A stretch of 64,000 bases of DNA, from the NCBI RefSeq assembly GCF_036924525.1, contig NZ_JAZHRU010000001.1, positions 766,001-830,000 of the forward strand, given 5' to 3'. The notes under the pieces were generated by a model. It had not been told where the DNA came from. It saw only the letters and a list, made by a program, of their open reading frames with translations, and made no database searches. The translations under genes and the position numbers were made by a program. Every line of letters starts with the position of its first letter. Within the stretch, counting starts at the first letter, position 1. Positions 61,604-64,000 of this stretch are shown here, one piece after another. This stretch comes from Bradyrhizobium sp. AZCC 1719 (GTDB lineage: Bacteria > Pseudomonadota > Alphaproteobacteria > Rhizobiales > Xanthobacteraceae).

Positions 61604-62917
61604 ATGAATCTTCACCACCTCCTCAACGCCCGCCTGGCGGCCGGCAAGCCGGTTCGCGTCGCGCTGATCGGCGCCGGAAAATTCGGCTCGATGTTCTTGT
61701 CGCAGGTGCCGCATACGCCGGGACTCGAAGTGCCCGTCATCATCGACATCGATCGCGATCGCGCCCGCGAAGCCTGCCGCACCGTCGGCTGGTATAAGGC
61801 GCGGATCGCGCGGACGGTCTTCACCGACGACGGCGCACGCGCGATCTCCGACAGTGCAGTGGACGTCGTGGTGGAAGCTACCGGTAACCCGGCCGTCGGC
61901 ATTATGCATGCCCGCGCGGCCATTGCGGCGGGCAAGCATGTCGTGATGGTCAATGTCGAGGCCGACGTGCTGGCCGGACCGCTATTGGCGCAGGAAGCAC
62001 GCAAGGCTGGCGTGGTCTATTCGTTGGCCTATGGCGACCAGCCGGCGCTCACCGCCGAAATGGTGGATTGGGCGCGCGCGACGGGCTTTCGCGTCGTAGC
62101 CGCCGGCAAGGGCACCAAATATCTCCCCGCCTATCACGACGTGACGCCGGACGGCGTCTGGCAGCATTACGGGCTGACGGCGGGCGAAGCACAATCGGCC
62201 GGCATGAACCCGCAGATGTTCAACTCGTTTTTGGACGGCACCAAGTCCGCGATCGAAATGGCGGCGATCGCCAATGCGACCGGACTCGACGTGCCGTCGG
62301 ACGGTTTGCTGTTTCCACCTTGCGGCGTCGACGATCTGCCGCATGTGATGCGGCCACGTGAGGCGGGCGGCGTGCTGGAGAAGGCCGGCCTTGCGGAAGT
62401 CGTGTCGTCGCTGGAGCGCGACGGCCGTCCCGTATTCCGGGATCTGCGCTGGGGCGTCTATGTCGTGCTGGAAGCGCCGAACGATTACGCTGCCGATTGC
62501 TTCAGGCAATATGGGCTGAAGACCGACGCATCAGGCCGGTATGCGGCGATGTACAAGCCGTATCATCTGATCGGACTTGAGCTGAATATCTCGATCCTCT
62601 CGGCCGCACTACGCAACGAGCCGACCGGTCAGCCGCATGATTTTCGCGGCGACGTCGCGGCAGTTGCAAAACGCGATCTGCACGCTGGCGAAATGCTGGA
62701 CGGCGAAGGCGGCTACACCGTGTGGGGCAAGTTGATGCCGGCATCAAAAAGCCTCGCCGCCGGCGCGCTGCCGATCGGACTTGCTCATCGCGTCAAGCTT
62801 AAGAACGACGTCGCCCACGGCGAGGTGGTGCGCTGGAGCGATGTCGAGGTCGATGAAAGCAGCGACACCATCAAGACACGCAGGGCGATGGAAGCGGCAT
62901 TCTCCACGCGACGATAA
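61604..62917 (+). CDS. SAF-domain NAD(P)-dependent oxidoreductase (homoserine-dehydrogenase-like)
   Basis: This 437-residue protein has an N-terminal Rossmann fold (RVALIGAGKFGSMFLSQ, then VDVVVEATGNPAVGIMHA) like homoserine dehydrogenases. A central domain has GKGTKYLPAYHDVTPDGVW, and a SAF-type C-terminal domain with KRDLHAGEMLDGEGGYTVWG. The SAF domain is usual in sialic-acid and sugar-acid enzymes. The start codon at 61604 is preceded by a weak purine-rich site. It lies 176 bp after PhyH and before a TRAP binding protein, consistent with oxidation of an imported acid. The exact reaction is unknown. Confidence 0.88.
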   Translation: MNLHHLLNARLAAGKPVRVALIGAGKFGSMFLSQVPHTPGLEVPVIIDIDRDRAREACRTVGWYKARIARTVFTDDGARAISDSAVDVVVEATGNPAVGIMHARAAIAAGKHVVMVNVEADVLAGPLLAQEARKAGVVYSLAYGDQPALTAEMVDWARATGFRVVAAGKGTKYLPAYHDVTPDGVWQHYGLTAGEAQSAGMNPQMFNSFLDGTKSAIEMAAIANATGLDVPSDGLLFPPCGVDDLPHVMRPREAGGVLEKAGLAEVVSSLERDGRPVFRDLRWGVYVVLEAPNDYAADCFRQYGLKTDASGRYAAMYKPYHLIGLELNISILSAALRNEPTGQPHDFRGDVAAVAKRDLHAGEMLDGEGGYTVWGKLMPASKSLAAGALPIGLAHRVKLKNDVAHGEVVRWSDVEVDESSDTIKTRRAMEAAFSTRR

Positions 62918-63354
62918 TCGCGCGGCGCGTCTCGGAAACAAGCTGCTGCCGGAAATTCCACTGCGCGGCGCATGCACGTTCAGGTCAAATGACGGGCGCT
63001 GTCCTGGGCGCCTGCGCGGCGGAATTACCGCAATGCGGCAATTCGATTAACCGGCCGCGCATCTTCCATCGCACGCTATCTCGGTCTTTCGTCGGGTGAA
63101 AGCGACTGGGCCGATCGATATTCAGGCAGCTCTTCGCACTTGCGGCGAAACTAGAACGCTTGATTATCAATCACCAATTCGTCATCCTGCCTTCAGGTCC
63201 ATAAAGCCGGGAAAATTAATTGCATCACCAAGAGCCTAGGTTTCAGGGCCCACATTCCTAAACAACAGTCCGGCACCGCCCATCGGAAAACCAGAGAAGA
63301 CGACAATAGATCGTTGTCCCTTGGTCGGTCTCGACGATAACAGAGGGGAGACAA
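62918..63354. other. Intergenic region upstream of the TRAP transporter gene
   Basis: This 437-bp gap is gene-free. An imperfect hairpin, GAATTACCGC-AAT-GCGGCAATTC, at 63022-63044 follows the oxidoreductase stop by 104 bp and could be an operator or weak terminator. TTGAT-T-ATCAA at 63160-63170 and the AT-rich stretch after it may belong to the TRAP promoter. Confidence 0.4.
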
Positions 63355-64000
63355 ATGAAACGTCGTGATTTCTTGAAGGTGGGCGGCGCAGGTCTTGCCG
63401 CGAGTGCGGTTGCCGCGCCAGCGATTGCGCAGTCCAATCCGGAGATAAAGTGGCGCTACACGGCAAGCTGGCCGAAGGCACTCGATACGCTGTACGGCGG
63501 CTGCGAATATTTCGCCAAGCGCGTTGCCGAAATCACCGACAACAAATTCCAAATTCAGGCGTTCGCGGCCGGCGAAATCGTGCCCGGCCTGCAGGTGCTC
63601 GACGCCGTCTCGAACGGCACGGTCGAGATGGGCAACACCGCGCTTTATTACTATTGGGGCAAGAACCCGGCCTTCACCTTCGGCACGTCGCTGCCGTTCG
63701 GCCTCAACACGCGCTCGCATATTTCCTGGCTGCGCTTCGGCGGCGGCATGGACATGCTCAACGACCTCTTGAAGGAGTATGGCTGCATCGGCCAGCCGAC
63801 CGGCTCTACAGGCGCGCAGATGGGTGGCTGGTTCCGGAAAGAGATCAAGTCGATGGATGACTTCCGTGGCCTCAAATTCCGCGTCGGTGGTTTCGCCGGC
63901 ACCATCATCGCCAAGGTCGGCGGCGTGCCGCAGCAGATCGCGGGCGGCGACATCTATCCCGCGCTGGAAAAGGGCACCATCGATGCGGCCGAGTGGGTCG
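63355..64000 (+). CDS. TRAP transporter substrate-binding protein (DctP-type), 3' end outside the window
   Basis: This periplasmic binding protein of a tripartite ATP-independent transporter begins with a Tat signal, KRRDFLKVGGAGLAASAVAA, cleaved near AIA-Q. The DctP fold follows, with IKWRYTASWPKALDTLYGGC, EIVPGLQVLDAVSNGTVEMG and FRGLKFRVGGFAGTIIAKVG. The family hallmark near GGDIYPALEKGTIDAAEW is present. The first 215 residues are within the window, and the last part and the membrane subunits should follow. A GGGGAG site precedes the ATG. It most likely imports an organic acid, possibly the substrate of the preceding genes. Confidence 0.93.
   Translation, partial: MKRRDFLKVGGAGLAASAVAAPAIAQSNPEIKWRYTASWPKALDTLYGGCEYFAKRVAEITDNKFQIQAFAAGEIVPGLQVLDAVSNGTVEMGNTALYYYWGKNPAFTFGTSLPFGLNTRSHISWLRFGGGMDMLNDLLKEYGCIGQPTGSTGAQMGGWFRKEIKSMDDFRGLKFRVGGFAGTIIAKVGGVPQQIAGGDIYPALEKGTIDAAEWV

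Overview
The window looks like a chromosomal segment of a Bradyrhizobium-type alphaproteobacterium. This rests on uniformly GC-rich coding sequence, an alphaproteobacterial initiator tRNA, Irr-box-like sites near siderophore receptors, and several families of intergenic palindromic repeats that I recognise as common in that genus. No transposase, integrase, phage gene or CRISPR array is visible. The species cannot be fixed from the sequence alone.

Region 1 (1-8.2 kb) holds the 5' part of a TonB-dependent siderophore receptor, a zinc-ribbon/metallo-beta-lactamase-fold protein, a gamma-glutamyltransferase-like enzyme, and a copper amine oxidase transcribed divergently from an AraC-type regulator.

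Region 2 (8.2-34.7 kb) is a large exopolysaccharide locus. A leftward block makes precursors and starts the repeat unit: UDP-glucuronate 4-epimerase, UDP-glucose dehydrogenase, FkbM methyltransferase, mannose-1-P guanylyltransferase and an ExoY-like priming transferase. A rightward block carries a 47-residue membrane peptide, a PPP-type phosphatase, a short polysaccharide export (OPX) protein, an outer-membrane beta-barrel, a Wzc-type autokinase, a VpsF-like polymerase, glycosyltransferases, two acyltransferases and a Wzx-like flippase. Two secreted glycosidases (a GH10 lipoprotein and a GH113-like RTX protein) lie in or beside it. One glycosyltransferase carries a one-base frameshift near its start. 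The precursor genes predict a mannose- and uronic-acid-containing, acylated polymer.

Region 3 (35-42.8 kb) has an orphan amino-acid-type binding protein, a cysteine-free uracil-DNA-glycosylase-fold protein, a universal stress protein, two small basic or helical DUF proteins, then a second siderophore receptor with a PepSY membrane protein behind an Irr-box-like site, and tRNA-fMet with its terminator.

Region 4 (43-56 kb) is a run of catabolic enzymes: GMC oxidoreductase, SDR, quinone-reductase-like protein, two MBL-fold paralogues, FAH hydrolase, GST, NylB-like serine hydrolase, enoyl-CoA hydratase, Ogt, and a tandem pair of alpha/beta hydrolases. Their spacing is punctuated by palindromic repeats. 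The common substrate is not evident.

Region 5 (55.5-64 kb) has a HAMP-class III cyclase, a divergent AhpD-like/ECF41-like sigma factor pair that appears to share one -35 element, a methyltransferase, a GntR regulator with its own operator-like palindrome, a PhyH dioxygenase, a SAF-domain oxidoreductase, and the start of a TRAP transporter binding protein cut by the window edge.
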